From the NCBI GenBank assembly GCA_929200175.1, contig CAKMYR010000003.1, positions 1 to 33,902 on the forward strand: a stretch of 33,902 nt of DNA, written 5' to 3'. The stretch is from an uncultured Gammaproteobacteria bacterium. Its GTDB lineage: Bacteria; Pseudomonadota; Gammaproteobacteria; PS1; Pseudothioglobaceae. Each line of letters starts with the position of its first letter. Within the stretch, counting starts at the first letter, position 1. Of this stretch, positions 20,491-30,826 are shown in pieces. The notes beneath the pieces are model-generated. The model was given only the letters and a program-made list of their open reading frames with translations, made no database searches and was not told the origin of the DNA. The translations under genes and the position numbers were made by a program.

Positions 20491-21048
20491 TCATCTTGAT
20501 TTAAAGTCTTTAATTGGGGCAAAAGATTTACGATGAAATTTTGTATATCCAAAATCTGATATAGCTTTAATATGATTTTTTGTAGCATAACCTTTATGCT
20601 TAGAAAAATTATATTCTGGGTATGTTTTGTCAAGTAGTAACATTTGTTTATCACGAGTTACCTTAGCCACAATAGAAGCAGCTGAAATAACTGGCTCGGT
20701 TAAATCTCCTTTGACAATAGCTTTGCAATTATTTATATTAGGGCAGTGAATGCCATCTACCAATGCATTATCATATCTGGTATTTAAATTTTTAACAGCT
20801 CTTTCCATCGCCAATAAACTAGCTTGTAGTATATTTATTTTATCAATTTCAATATTAGTTGCTTCACCTATAGCCCATTTACATTTTTGGCTGATAACTT
20901 TATATAAATACTCTCTTTTAGTTGCATTTAATTTTTTAGAATCAGTTAACCCTGCTAAATAAAAATCTTTGGGCAAAATAACAGCAGAGGCTACCACGTT
21001 ACCAACCAAAGCTCCGCGACCTGCTTCATCAATGCCAACGATAATCAT
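20491..21048 (-). CDS. rnhB: Ribonuclease HII
   Basis: MIIVGIDEAGRGALVGNVVASAVIL, LTDSKKLNATKREYLY, AASIVAKVTRDKQM, YNFSKHKGYATKNH. Confidence 0.97.
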   Translation of the reverse strand: MIIVGIDEAGRGALVGNVVASAVILPKDFYLAGLTDSKKLNATKREYLYKVISQKCKWAIGEATNIEIDKINILQASLLAMERAVKNLNTRYDNALVDGIHCPNINNCKAIVKGDLTEPVISAASIVAKVTRDKQMLLLDKTYPEYNFSKHKGYATKNHIKAISDFGYTKFHRKSFAPIKDFKSR

Positions 21049-21111
21049 TTTTAATATTTAATTAAATAGTAGTAAAAATATATTTTTATTAAAAAATAAT
21101 TTAACAAAAAA

Positions 21112-22395
21112 TTAATCTTCTGTATTAGGCTTAATTGCCTTAAACCCAATATCATCTCTATAATAACAGCCTTGCCAATCTATTTTATTAACTAATTTAT
21201 AAGCATTATCTTTAGCTGACTTAACATCTTTTCCTAAAGCAGTGGCGCACAAAACTCTACCTCCGTTTGATAATATCTTATTATTTACTAATTTAGTTCC
21301 GGCATGAAAAATCTTTGTATTTTCAGTATCATCTGGCAGTGTTATTTGTTGGTCTTTTTTATAATCTCCAGGGTAGCCATCAGCAGCTAAAACTACCCCA
21401 AGTGCTGCTCTATCATCCCATTTAATATTTGCATCATTTAATTTATTATTAGCAGCTAATAAACATAAGTTTGCTAAATTAGATTTTAATCTTAATAAGA
21501 TTGGCTGAGTTTCAGGATCTCCTAAACGACAATTATATTCCAAAACTTTAGCTTTACCTTTATTGTTTATCATAAGTCCTGCATACAAAAAACCAGTGTA
21601 AGTCATACCTTGTTCTTTCATTTTATCAACAGTAGGATAAATGATAGTATTCATTATATTTTGCAATATCTCATTATTAACACTTGTAACTGGAGAATAA
21701 GCGCCCATTCCGCCAGTATTTGGCCCTTTATCATTATTATCTCTAGCTTTGTGATCTTGTGAAGTTGCCATAGGTAAAACATTATTTTCATCAACCATAG
21801 CTATAAAACTTAATTCTTCTCCCACCAAAAACTCTTCGATAACAATTTTATTACCAGCAACCCCAAAATAATTCTCTTCTAGCATATCATTGATAGCCTT
21901 TATCGCTTGTTTTTGTGTATTTGCTATTATTACCCCTTTGCCAGCTGCTAAGCCATCTGTTTTAATTACTATAGGCAAAGATTGATTTTTTATATATTCA
22001 ATAGCAGGAGCGCTTTTATCAAATATTTTATATGTAGCTGTTGGTATTTTATTACGGGAAAGAAAATCTTTACAAAATGATTTTGAGCCTTCAAGTTGAG
22101 AAGCAGCCTTAGTTGGCCCGAAAATAGTTAGCCCATTTGCTTGAAAATAATCTACTATACCAATTACTAATGGTGCTTCAGGTCCTACTATTGTTAAATC
22201 TATCTTCTTATTTTTAGCAAATTCAACAAGCTCATCAATTGCCTCAACTCCAATGTCAATATTAATTAGCTTTTTTTCTAATGCAGTACCAGCATTCCCT
22301 GGAGCTACAAAAACTTTCTCAACACTATCAAATTTAGCACATTGCCAAGCCATAGCATGCTCTCTTCCTCCAGAACCAATAATTAATACTTTCAT
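21112..22395 (-). CDS. purD: Phosphoribosylamine--glycine ligase
   Basis: MKVLIIGSGGREHAMAW, VGPEAPLVIGIVD, KTDGLAAGKGVI, DHKARDNNDKGPNTGGMGAYSP, EYNCRLGDPETQPIL. Confidence 0.97.
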   Translation of the reverse strand: MKVLIIGSGGREHAMAWQCAKFDSVEKVFVAPGNAGTALEKKLINIDIGVEAIDELVEFAKNKKIDLTIVGPEAPLVIGIVDYFQANGLTIFGPTKAASQLEGSKSFCKDFLSRNKIPTATYKIFDKSAPAIEYIKNQSLPIVIKTDGLAAGKGVIIANTQKQAIKAINDMLEENYFGVAGNKIVIEEFLVGEELSFIAMVDENNVLPMATSQDHKARDNNDKGPNTGGMGAYSPVTSVNNEILQNIMNTIIYPTVDKMKEQGMTYTGFLYAGLMINNKGKAKVLEYNCRLGDPETQPILLRLKSNLANLCLLAANNKLNDANIKWDDRAALGVVLAADGYPGDYKKDQQITLPDDTENTKIFHAGTKLVNNKILSNGGRVLCATALGKDVKSAKDNAYKLVNKIDWQGCYYRDDIGFKAIKPNTED

Positions 22396-22414
22396 ATATT
22401 TTTAATCAATTTAT

Positions 22415-23311
22415 TCATATAAATAACCTTTTTGGTACTATCATTTCGTTATTTTTACATTCACCAATTCCTAAAAATTGTTTTTTATCATTAAAAAGTT
22501 TTATTTTTTCAGTTAAACAATTATTTTTTAAAAACACACTTTTTCCAAATTTTATACTACTTGATTGTCTTTCATTAAGATAAACACTGTCAAAATTAGC
22601 AAGCATAAAATCACTAGGTAGCATTAATTTATCTAATTTTTCGTAATTATTTTTTAATTCTTCTAGTCTACTAAACTTTATACTATTAGCAATATCTATA
22701 TGAGCAAAACCTGTTCTTCTAAGCTCAATAACATGTGCTCCACAGGATAATTTATCTCCTATATCTGTTACTAAAGTACGAATATAACTGCCTTTTGAAC
22801 AAAAAACATCAAAAGTTAAAATATTATCTTGATAATCAATAAAATTAATTTTATAGATTGTTATATCACGAGGCTCTCTTTTAATAGATATTCCTTTTCT
22901 AGCAAGACTATAAAGGGACACTCCATTTTTTTTCAAAGCAGAATACATTGGTGGTACTTGTTTGATATTACCAACAAAACTATTAACTACTGACTTAATA
23001 TCTTTTTGAGTTAAATTACTAGGATTTTTTTCTGCAATTATTTTTCCTTCTATATCGCCAGTATCAGTTGTTTGTCCTAATTTAGCGCGTACAAAATATC
23101 TTTTATCAGCTTTTAATAAAAAGCCAGCAACTTTTGTCGCTTGACCAAAACAAATAGGCAAAATACCACTAGCAAGAGGATCTAGCGTTCCTGTATGTCC
23201 TGCCTTTTTGGCAAAAAATAAACGCTTAACTTTCTGCAATACTAAGTTTGAACTTAAACCGGTACATTTGTCTAATATTAATACGCCGTTAACTTCTCTA
23301 TTTTTGCTCAT
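22415..23311 (-). CDS. truB: tRNA pseudouridine55 synthase
   Basis: NGVLILDKCTGLSSN, KKAGHTGTLDPLASGILPICFGQATKV, GSYIRTLVTDIG. Confidence 0.96.
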   Translation of the reverse strand: MSKNREVNGVLILDKCTGLSSNLVLQKVKRLFFAKKAGHTGTLDPLASGILPICFGQATKVAGFLLKADKRYFVRAKLGQTTDTGDIEGKIIAEKNPSNLTQKDIKSVVNSFVGNIKQVPPMYSALKKNGVSLYSLARKGISIKREPRDITIYKINFIDYQDNILTFDVFCSKGSYIRTLVTDIGDKLSCGAHVIELRRTGFAHIDIANSIKFSRLEELKNNYEKLDKLMLPSDFMLANFDSVYLNERQSSSIKFGKSVFLKNNCLTEKIKLFNDKKQFLGIGECKNNEMIVPKRLFI

Positions 23312-23326
23312 TAAATAACTAAAAAA

Positions 23327-23662
23327 TTAGCGTTTTAATAATTGTTCGATTTTTAAACCAGCGCTTAAAGAAGAGTCATAAACAAATCTAAGTCGTGGAA
23401 CATGATGTAAATCTAAATTTTTAGATAAATGAGTACGAAAAAAACCACTAACATTATTAAGTAATTTTAGTGTGCTATTTTTGTTATGTTCCATTCCGTT
23501 ATAAAAAACTTTAGCATTACCTAAATCGCGACTAACAATAACATCTGTAATTACAAGGTTTTGCAATCTAGGATCTTTAATTTTTTGCTTAAGTACTAAA
23601 ACTAATTCACGAAGGATTGTTTCACTAATACGCTCAATTCTATAAGAAGTTTTAAGTGTCAT
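23327..23662 (-). CDS. rbfA: 30S ribosome-binding factor A
   Basis: RIERISETILRELVLVLKQKIKDPRLQNLVITDVIVSRDLGNAKVFY; between infB and truB. Confidence 0.95.
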   Translation of the reverse strand: MTLKTSYRIERISETILRELVLVLKQKIKDPRLQNLVITDVIVSRDLGNAKVFYNGMEHNKNSTLKLLNNVSGFFRTHLSKNLDLHHVPRLRFVYDSSLSAGLKIEQLLKR

Positions 23663-23672
23663 ATTCTAAATT

Positions 23673-26054
23673 TTAGCTTCTTTTACTTTCAATACTATCA
23701 AATACTTCTATTCTATCGCCAATTTGTACATCATTATATTTTGCAATAACAATACCGCACTCAGTCCCAGATTTAACTTCATTAACATCATCTTTAAATC
23801 TTCTAAGTGACTCTAGTTCACCTTCAAAAATCATTTTTTTATCACGCAATATACGAAGTTGTTTACCTTTTTTTATAATTCCTTCTTCAACAATACAGCC
23901 TGCAACGCACCCCATTTTTTGTAGATTAAAAATATCTTTTACAGTAGCAGCACCTATCATTTGTTTGCTGAAAATTGGATTAAGCTTACTTTTAATAACA
24001 GCTTTAACATCATCTATTAAATCATAAATAATTGAATAGCATTTAATTTCTAATCCTTCAAAAATAGCTGTTTTACGAGCAATTGCATCGGTCCTAACAT
24101 TAAAGCCTATTACTAAAGCATTAGCAGTCGAGGCAAGCACAATATCAGTATTATTAATATCCCCAACACCACTAAATATTACCTTTGTCTTTACTTCATC
24201 ATTTGATAATTTTTCTAAAGCTGTAATCAATGCTTGTGAAGAGCCTCTAACATCAGTTTTAAGCAGTATATTAACAGTAATAATGTCTGCTTCTTCCATT
24301 TTCTTTAATAAATTATCTGTAGTCGAAACTTTTTTCTTTTGTAATTCCTTATCACGATTTTTAGTTTTTCTAAAATCAGTAACTTCATGCGCTTTACGTT
24401 CAGACTTAACAGCTGCAATCTTATCTCCAGCATTAGGTACTCCGGATAATCCTAATACTTCAACTGGCATTGATGGTGTAGCCGTTTTAATTGGCTTACC
24501 TGTATAATCAGTAATTTGTTTTACCTTGCCATATTCAAAGCCTGCAATTATTATATCTCCTTTTTTTAAAGTACCAGACTGTACTAAAATTGTAGCTACC
24601 TTGCCTCGTCCTTTATCTAAACGAGCCTCTAAAACTACTCCTTTTACAGAAGAATCAACTGGTGCTGATAATTCTAATATTTCAGTTGTTAAGTTGACAG
24701 CTTCTAATAATTCATCAATTCCTTCTCCAGTATGTGCCGAAACACCAACTATAATAACATCTCCACCCCAATCTTCGGAAACTAAGCCATAACTTGAAAG
24801 CTCTTGCTGGATTTTATCTATAGCTACCCCTTCTTTATCTATTTTATTAATAGCAACAATAACAGGCACTTCTGCTTGTTTTGCATATTTAATCGATTCT
24901 ATAGTTTGTGGCATTACCCCATCATCAGCAGCAACCACTAAAATAACAATATCTGTTATATTAGCGCTTCTGTCGCGCATTTTTTCAAATGCAGCATGAC
25001 CGGGAGTATCAATAAATGTCATAATACTATCTTTGTGTTTAACTTGATAGGCTGATATATGTTGAGTAATTCCGCCAGATTCAGAGCTTGCAACTTTTGA
25101 TTTACGAATATAATCAAGCAATGAAGTTTTTCCGTGATCGACATGCCCCATAACAGTTAATACAGGACATCTTGGAATTTTTTCGCCTGTCTCATAATCT
25201 TGCTCTAGGAGAGTATCTTCAATATTTTCTTGTTTACCTGCTATGCCCTTGTGTCCCATTTCTTCGACTACTAAAAGAGCAGTCTCTTGATCAATAACAT
25301 CATTTAAATTGGACACAACTCCCATTTTCATTAAAGTTTTTAATACCTCTCCAACTTTAGTTTTCATCTTTTGAGCCAAATCAGTAATTTTTATGGTGCT
25401 AGCAACCAAAACTTCATGAACTATTTTTTCAGCTGGCTTTTGAAAAGAATGTTGTGCACGCTCTTTTTCAATTTTTTTTGAAAAGTCAGATTTAAACTTT
25501 TGATTTAATTGATGTTCTTCTATGTTTTCGTTTTCAGTATTTAATTCTTCTTTTTGATTATTGCGTAAATGTTTAGGTTTTTTAGTTTCTTTGGCGGTAT
25601 CTTCAATAATTTCTGGTTTTTTTTCTATAGTTTTTTTAATTTCTTCTTTTTGTTCTTGCTCTTTTTTTATTAATATTGAATCAATACGCTTAGCTTCTTG
25701 GTTTGATAATTTTTCATAAGCAGCTTTACCTGATTCTATAGATAACTTTGCTTTAATTATTTCTTCTTCGTCAAGAGTGTTTTTTTGTGAAATATTATCT
25801 TCATTAGATTTCTTTTTAATTTGTATATTAATACTACTATTAGCTCCAGTTTTAGATTTAAGATTATTTCTTGAGACATATTTATCAGATGCATCAAAGC
25901 GTTTTGATAAATTATTTGTTAAAATTTTTCTTTCTTGAGCAGAGATTTCAGAATCAATATTTTTATTATCCACCCCGGCATTTAAAAGTATTTCAATTAC
26001 CTCATTAGGTGTCTTTCTTAAGATTTTAGATAAAGTTTTAACTGTATGCGCCAT
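23673..26054 (-). CDS. infB: Translation initiation factor IF-2
   Basis: [74 protein letters not shown]. Confidence 0.98.
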   Translation of the reverse strand: MAHTVKTLSKILRKTPNEVIEILLNAGVDNKNIDSEISAQERKILTNNLSKRFDASDKYVSRNNLKSKTGANSSINIQIKKKSNEDNISQKNTLDEEEIIKAKLSIESGKAAYEKLSNQEAKRIDSILIKKEQEQKEEIKKTIEKKPEIIEDTAKETKKPKHLRNNQKEELNTENENIEEHQLNQKFKSDFSKKIEKERAQHSFQKPAEKIVHEVLVASTIKITDLAQKMKTKVGEVLKTLMKMGVVSNLNDVIDQETALLVVEEMGHKGIAGKQENIEDTLLEQDYETGEKIPRCPVLTVMGHVDHGKTSLLDYIRKSKVASSESGGITQHISAYQVKHKDSIMTFIDTPGHAAFEKMRDRSANITDIVILVVAADDGVMPQTIESIKYAKQAEVPVIVAINKIDKEGVAIDKIQQELSSYGLVSEDWGGDVIIVGVSAHTGEGIDELLEAVNLTTEILELSAPVDSSVKGVVLEARLDKGRGKVATILVQSGTLKKGDIIIAGFEYGKVKQITDYTGKPIKTATPSMPVEVLGLSGVPNAGDKIAAVKSERKAHEVTDFRKTKNRDKELQKKKVSTTDNLLKKMEEADIITVNILLKTDVRGSSQALITALEKLSNDEVKTKVIFSGVGDINNTDIVLASTANALVIGFNVRTDAIARKTAIFEGLEIKCYSIIYDLIDDVKAVIKSKLNPIFSKQMIGAATVKDIFNLQKMGCVAGCIVEEGIIKKGKQLRILRDKKMIFEGELESLRRFKDDVNEVKSGTECGIVIAKYNDVQIGDRIEVFDSIESKRS

Positions 26055-26057
26055 AAA

Positions 26058-27533
26058 TTAATTAAACCATTTTTCATGTTTTCTTGCGGCCATAATAATA
26101 GACGATGCAAGATCATTATCTATCTTTTTAATATCCAATAACTCATAGGTTGATAACTGAGCTAAATCATCAATAGTTGCAATTTCTGCATTTATCAATG
26201 CTTTTGCCAAATCTTCATCAACTCCTTGTACATTCATCAATAATTTATAAGTTTCTGCATCTTCCATAGCTTGTACTAATTTTGCATCTGATGCTCTTTC
26301 TTGCAATTCAACTATCGTTTTTTCATCAAACTCTGCTATATTTTCTAATGTTTTAGGGTCTGCATCTAAAACACTGTCAATATTTTTAAAACCTTCATTA
26401 ATTAAAACATTCGCCACTTCTGAATCAATATCTAGCTGTTTAGCTAATTTAGAACTTATTTTTTTGTTTTCAACATTTTGTTTTTCATTTGATTCGCTAA
26501 CTGATATAACATTAAGTCCCCATCCAGTTAAACGAGAAGCTAATTTAACATTTTGACCACCACGACCAATTGCTAATGCTAATTGATCATCTTCTACTGT
26601 TATATCCATTATTTTATTTTCTTCATCAACAACAATAGAGCTAACTTTAGCTGGAGTTATCGCATTAATTACAAACTGTGCCGGGTCTTGATCCCATAAT
26701 ATTACATCAATACGCTCGCCATTTAATTCATTAGAAACAGCTTGTACTCTAGCACCACGCATCCCTATACATGAACCTATAGGATCTATGCGTCTATCTT
26801 TTGTTTTTACTGATAATTTTGATCTAAGTCCTGGGTCTCTACTTCCTCCCATAATTTCAATAACACCTTCTGAAATTTCTGGTACTTCCATTTCAAATAG
26901 TTTTATCATCATCTCTGGTGTGGTACGAGATAATATAATCTGCGCCTTGCGCGGAGTTAGCTTTACATCCTTGATATAAGCTCTTAACCTATCATTTTTA
27001 CGAATTGACTCATTTGGTATTAAATCAAACTTATATATAATGCCATCAACTCCGCCTATATCAACATAAACATTTCCTCTATCTACGCGTTTTACAGTAG
27101 CATTTATTACTTGACCTAACTGCTTACTATAATCATCTACTACTACTATATTTTCTGCTTCACGAACTTTTTGAATAATTACTTGTTTTGCAATTTGAGC
27201 AGCAATACGGCCAAATTGTTCATTTTCTATAGGTTCAAAAATAAAATCTCCGATTTCAACTCCATTGGAATCTTTAAGATAAATATGTAATTCAGGATTA
27301 AATTCAGTACCATCATCGTCAACAAAATTTTCTCCATCTTCAACAACCAACCATCGTCTAAATGTAGTAATTTCGCCACTCTTTCTATCAATTTTGATTT
27401 TAACGTCAATTTTATTACGTTTTTTTGTTGCTATCTCTAACGCCTCTTCTAATGATTTAAATACATCTTCTTTAGAAATATTTTTCTCATTAGAAATAGA
27501 TTCAACCATTAAAAGTAATTCTTTATTATTCAC
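26058..27533 (-). CDS. nusA: Transcription termination/antitermination factor NusA
   Basis: RVDRGNVYVDIGGVDGII (S1), DPIGSCIGMRGARVQAVSNELNGERIDVILWD (KH), LAIGRGGQNVKLASRLTGW, C-terminal HhH-type repeats. Confidence 0.97.
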   Translation of the reverse strand: MNNKELLLMVESISNEKNISKEDVFKSLEEALEIATKKRNKIDVKIKIDRKSGEITTFRRWLVVEDGENFVDDDGTEFNPELHIYLKDSNGVEIGDFIFEPIENEQFGRIAAQIAKQVIIQKVREAENIVVVDDYSKQLGQVINATVKRVDRGNVYVDIGGVDGIIYKFDLIPNESIRKNDRLRAYIKDVKLTPRKAQIILSRTTPEMMIKLFEMEVPEISEGVIEIMGGSRDPGLRSKLSVKTKDRRIDPIGSCIGMRGARVQAVSNELNGERIDVILWDQDPAQFVINAITPAKVSSIVVDEENKIMDITVEDDQLALAIGRGGQNVKLASRLTGWGLNVISVSESNEKQNVENKKISSKLAKQLDIDSEVANVLINEGFKNIDSVLDADPKTLENIAEFDEKTIVELQERASDAKLVQAMEDAETYKLLMNVQGVDEDLAKALINAEIATIDDLAQLSTYELLDIKKIDNDLASSIIMAARKHEKWFN

Positions 27534-27542
27534 TCATTCTCC

Positions 27543-28007
27543 CTAAAAAATAGCAACTAAATTTGCTTTTTCTATCATATTAAAATCCAACTCTACTGTT
27601 TTTAGCTCTGTCGCTAATTCAATAATATTATCTTTTTCTCTTATGCTTAATATTGTACCTTTAAATTTTCTTTGTCCATCTAAAGCTCTAACTAATCTTA
27701 ACTTAACATCATAACCTAAAAAACGCTGATAATGCTTAACTTTGAATAATGGTCTAGCAATACCTGGAGATGAAACTTCTAAATCATATCTACAATCAAT
27801 CAAACTTTCAACATCAAGAATAGAACTTACTTGTTTTGATGCCAATTCACAATCATTAACACTAATTCCTTTAACTGAATCAATATACAGTCTTAAAATA
27901 TTTTTACTATAACTAGAGATATATTCTATCCCCAGCAACTCATATCCAATATCATTTATAACTGGCTCAACTAAAACAGTAACTTTCTCAACAATTCTGG
28001 TCATCAT
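27543..28007 (-). CDS. rimP: Ribosome maturation factor RimP
   Basis: GYELLGIEYISSYSKNILRLYIDSVKGISVNDCELASKQVSSILDVE, YDLEVSSPGIARPLFKVKHYQRFLG. Confidence 0.95.
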   Translation of the reverse strand: MMTRIVEKVTVLVEPVINDIGYELLGIEYISSYSKNILRLYIDSVKGISVNDCELASKQVSSILDVESLIDCRYDLEVSSPGIARPLFKVKHYQRFLGYDVKLRLVRALDGQRKFKGTILSIREKDNIIELATELKTVELDFNMIEKANLVAIF

Positions 28008-28038
28008 TTAAATAAAACAAAACCCCTAAATGGGGTTT
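28008..28038 (-). terminator. Rho-independent terminator/attenuator between metY and rimP
   Basis: Minus strand AAACCCC-atttA-GGGGTTT (28038-28020) followed by T-rich TTGTTTTATTT. Confidence 0.7.
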
Positions 28039-28041
28039 ACT

Positions 28042-28118
<77 letters not shown>

Positions 28119-28131
28119 CTAAATTAAAGAA

Positions 28132-28160
28132 ATTATACACTTTTATTATATAATTGTTTA
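28132..28160 (-). promoter_or_regulatory. Candidate sigma70-type promoter for the metY-rimP-nusA operon
   Basis: Minus strand TAAACA (28160-28155), 17-nt spacer, TATAAT (28137-28132), 13 nt from the tRNA 5' end. Confidence 0.55.
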
Positions 28161-28212
28161 ATAGTTTTTAAAACATAATTAACTTAAAAGAATTATATAA
28201 TTGCTTAGAATT

Positions 28213-29178
28213 ATGAAATTAATTAAAGTTGGTTTTTTAATGGATGACATTAAAAATATCAAACCAGAAAAAGATTCTTCACTAGCTATGATGTTAGAAG
28301 CTCAATCAAGAGCTTGGGATTGTTATACTTTTGATACAAATGACATGTTTATAGCAGATAATCAAGTATTTGCAAATGTTAGTAAAACAAAAGTATATCA
28401 AGATAAAAAAAAATGGTTTAAAAAAGAAAATAGCAAAGTTATTTCCTTAGATAAATTTGATGTTATTTTTATGCGTAAAGATCCGCCTTTTAATATGAAC
28501 TATATCTACACTACCTATCTTTTAGAGCAAGCTGAAAATAACGGAGTGTTAGTAGTTAATAAACCAAGCTCTCTAAGAGATGCTAATGAAAAATTATTTG
28601 CCATTAATTTCCCTAATTGTATTCCTAAAAGTTTAGTAAGTACCAATAAAGAACAAATTAAAGAATTTATTAAAAAACAAAAAATTGCCATAGTAAAGCC
28701 ATTAGATGGAATGGGAGGCAAAGATATTTTTAAGCTAGAATATAATGATGATAAAACAGATGATATTATAAATTATTTAACTAAAAATGGTAAAAATCAA
28801 ATTATAACTCAACAATTTTTGACTGATATCAAAAAAGGCGATAAAAGAATTTTACTTATTGATGGTAACCCTATTGATTATGCCTTAGCTAGAATACCTT
28901 CTAAAAACAATTTTAAGGGTAATTTAGCTGCTGGAGCTACAGGAATTGGTAAACCCTTAAGTAAAAGAGATTATTGGCTGTGTGAACAAATTGCACCGAC
29001 ACTAAAAGCAAAAAAATTAATTTTTGTTGGGATTGATGTAATTGGAGATTATATCACCGAAATTAATGTTACTAGCCCCACTTGTATTAGAGAATTAGAT
29101 AAAATTTTTAATTTAAATATTGCTGGTAAATTATTAGATGTTATTGCTCATAAATTAGCCAATAAAATACATAATTAA
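28213..29178 (+). CDS. gshB: Glutathione synthetase
   Basis: FMRKDPPFNMNYIYTTYLLE, NKPSSLRDANEKLFA, VKPLDGMGGKDIF, GIDVIGDYITEINVTSPTCIREL. Start at ATG 28213 preferred over tracked TTG 28201. Confidence 0.96.
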   Translation: MKLIKVGFLMDDIKNIKPEKDSSLAMMLEAQSRAWDCYTFDTNDMFIADNQVFANVSKTKVYQDKKKWFKKENSKVISLDKFDVIFMRKDPPFNMNYIYTTYLLEQAENNGVLVVNKPSSLRDANEKLFAINFPNCIPKSLVSTNKEQIKEFIKKQKIAIVKPLDGMGGKDIFKLEYNDDKTDDIINYLTKNGKNQIITQQFLTDIKKGDKRILLIDGNPIDYALARIPSKNNFKGNLAAGATGIGKPLSKRDYWLCEQIAPTLKAKKLIFVGIDVIGDYITEINVTSPTCIRELDKIFNLNIAGKLLDVIAHKLANKIHN

Positions 29179-29186
29179 TAATAAGA

Positions 29187-29585
29187 TTACATAAATAAAC
29201 TTTTGGTATATTTAGCTAAGGTAATACCAATAAACATAAAAAATAAAGAAAGCGCTATATTTAATAAAATATTGATTACAGCCTGAGTATATTGTCCATA
29301 ACTAATCATCTGTAAAGACTCTAATGAAAGTGCTGACATAGTAGTTAAAGATCCAGCAAAACCAACTAATAAAAATAATTTATATGTTTCATTCAAACTT
29401 GTTTTTTCTAATAAAACAATTACTAATATTCCAGCTAAAAAAGAGCCTATAACATTCACAGCCAAAGTTGCATATGGAAGATATTCATTAGTTATATTTT
29501 GAATAAATAATCCCAGATAATAACGCAAACTAGCGCCAATAGTAGCTCCAGATCCAATTATTATAATTGTTGTAACTACATTCAT
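29187..29585 (-). CDS. crcB: CrcB/Fluc-type fluoride channel
   Basis: GSGATIGASLRYYLG, YLPYATLAVNVIGSFLAGI, GFAGSLTTMSALSLE. Confidence 0.93.
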   Translation of the reverse strand: MNVVTTIIIIGSGATIGASLRYYLGLFIQNITNEYLPYATLAVNVIGSFLAGILVIVLLEKTSLNETYKLFLLVGFAGSLTTMSALSLESLQMISYGQYTQAVINILLNIALSLFFMFIGITLAKYTKSLFM

Positions 29586-30826
29586 TTTTTTTGTCTTAAA
29601 ATTTTAAGTTTTTCAGCTATTTTAATTTCTAAACCTCGATTTGTTGGTAAATAATATTGTTGTTCAGATAACTCATCAGGGAAATATTTTTGCCCTTTGG
29701 CTAAAGCATTTGGTTCATTATGCGAATAAATATAACCTTTTCCATAATCTAAATTTTTCATCAAATCAGTAGGAGCATTACACAAATGTTTCGGCACTGA
29801 TAAATGAGAAGTCTTTTTAGCATCTTCCATCGCTTTATTAAATGCGTTATAAACTGCATTAGATTTTGGTGCCACTGCACAATAAACTGCAGCCTGTGCT
29901 ATAGCACGATTACCTTCTTTTGCCCCAACTCGCTCAAATATATCCCAAGCATTTAAAGTAATCTCTAAAGCTCTAGGGTCAGCATTACCAATATCTTCTG
30001 AAGCAATAGCGAGCAATCTTCTAGCAATAACTTTAATATCACAGCCTCCTAATAACATTCTTGCCATCCAATATAAAGCCCCGTCTGGAGAAGAGCCTCT
30101 TACTGATTTATGAAAAGCCGAAAGTTGTTGGTAAAAAATATCTCCCCCTTTATCAAAAACACTAAGTTTTTCTTGTAATATTTTTTTAATATTAGCTAAA
30201 CTAACTACTTTTAAATTAACCAGTGCTATTTGCTCTACGATATTTATTAACCTTCTAGCATCACCATTACTAGTATTTATTATTTGTAATTTAATATTTT
30301 TATCTTTAATCTTTATATTCTTATAATCTAAGGCTTTATCTAGGATTTTTTCTAGTTCTAAAACACTTAATGAATTTAATACATAAATACTAAAGCGTGA
30401 TAACAATGCTCCATTTATTTCAAATGAAGGGTTTTGGGTAGTAGCCCCTATTACAGTTATTAAACCAGACTCCATATATGGTAAAAAAGCATCTTGTTGA
30501 GTTTTATTAAAACCATGAATTTCATCTATAAATAAGACAGTTTGTTGTCCAGAGGTTTGAAATTTTTTAGCTTTTTCAATAATAATTCTAAACTCTTTTA
30601 TACCCTCTAAAGCAGTATTCATATATGCAAAATATCCATTTACTTGACTTGCAATAATCCTTGCTAATGTTGTTTTGCCAGTACCAGGAGGACCCCATAA
30701 AATCATTGAATGTAATTTATTATTTACAATAGCCTGTTTAAGAGGATGATTGTTATTTAAAAGCTCGGATTGACCAAAAAAATCATCTAAGTTTTGTGGT
30801 CTTAAAATTTCTGCAAGTGGTTTCAT
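29582..30826 (-). CDS. rarA: Replication-associated recombination protein A (AAA+ ATPase, MgsA/RarA)
   Basis: MKPLAEILRPQNLDDFFGQSELL, ILWGPPGTGKTTLARIIA, FIDEIHGFNKTQQDAFLPYMESG, IGATTQNPSFEINGALLSR. Confidence 0.96.
   Translation of the reverse strand: MKPLAEILRPQNLDDFFGQSELLNNNHPLKQAIVNNKLHSMILWGPPGTGKTTLARIIASQVNGYFAYMNTALEGIKEFRIIIEKAKKFQTSGQQTVLFIDEIHGFNKTQQDAFLPYMESGLITVIGATTQNPSFEINGALLSRFSIYVLNSLSVLELEKILDKALDYKNIKIKDKNIKLQIINTSNGDARRLINIVEQIALVNLKVVSLANIKKILQEKLSVFDKGGDIFYQQLSAFHKSVRGSSPDGALYWMARMLLGGCDIKVIARRLLAIASEDIGNADPRALEITLNAWDIFERVGAKEGNRAIAQAAVYCAVAPKSNAVYNAFNKAMEDAKKTSHLSVPKHLCNAPTDLMKNLDYGKGYIYSHNEPNALAKGQKYFPDELSEQQYYLPTNRGLEIKIAEKLKILRQKK

Noticed and set aside
20355-20654. 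Minus-strand 99-aa hydrophobic ORF across the dolP-rnhB junction
   Set aside because: Poly-Phe/Leu composition arises from antisense of the Lys/Glu-rich DolP tail; also overlaps rnhB in another frame.
21061-21100. AT palindrome TAAAAATATATTTTTA after purD as a terminator
   Set aside because: Pure A/T stem in an AT-rich background with no loop; not distinguishable from chance.
24283-24792. Two plus-strand ORFs inside infB
   Set aside because: Antisense shadows of conserved IF-2 domains.
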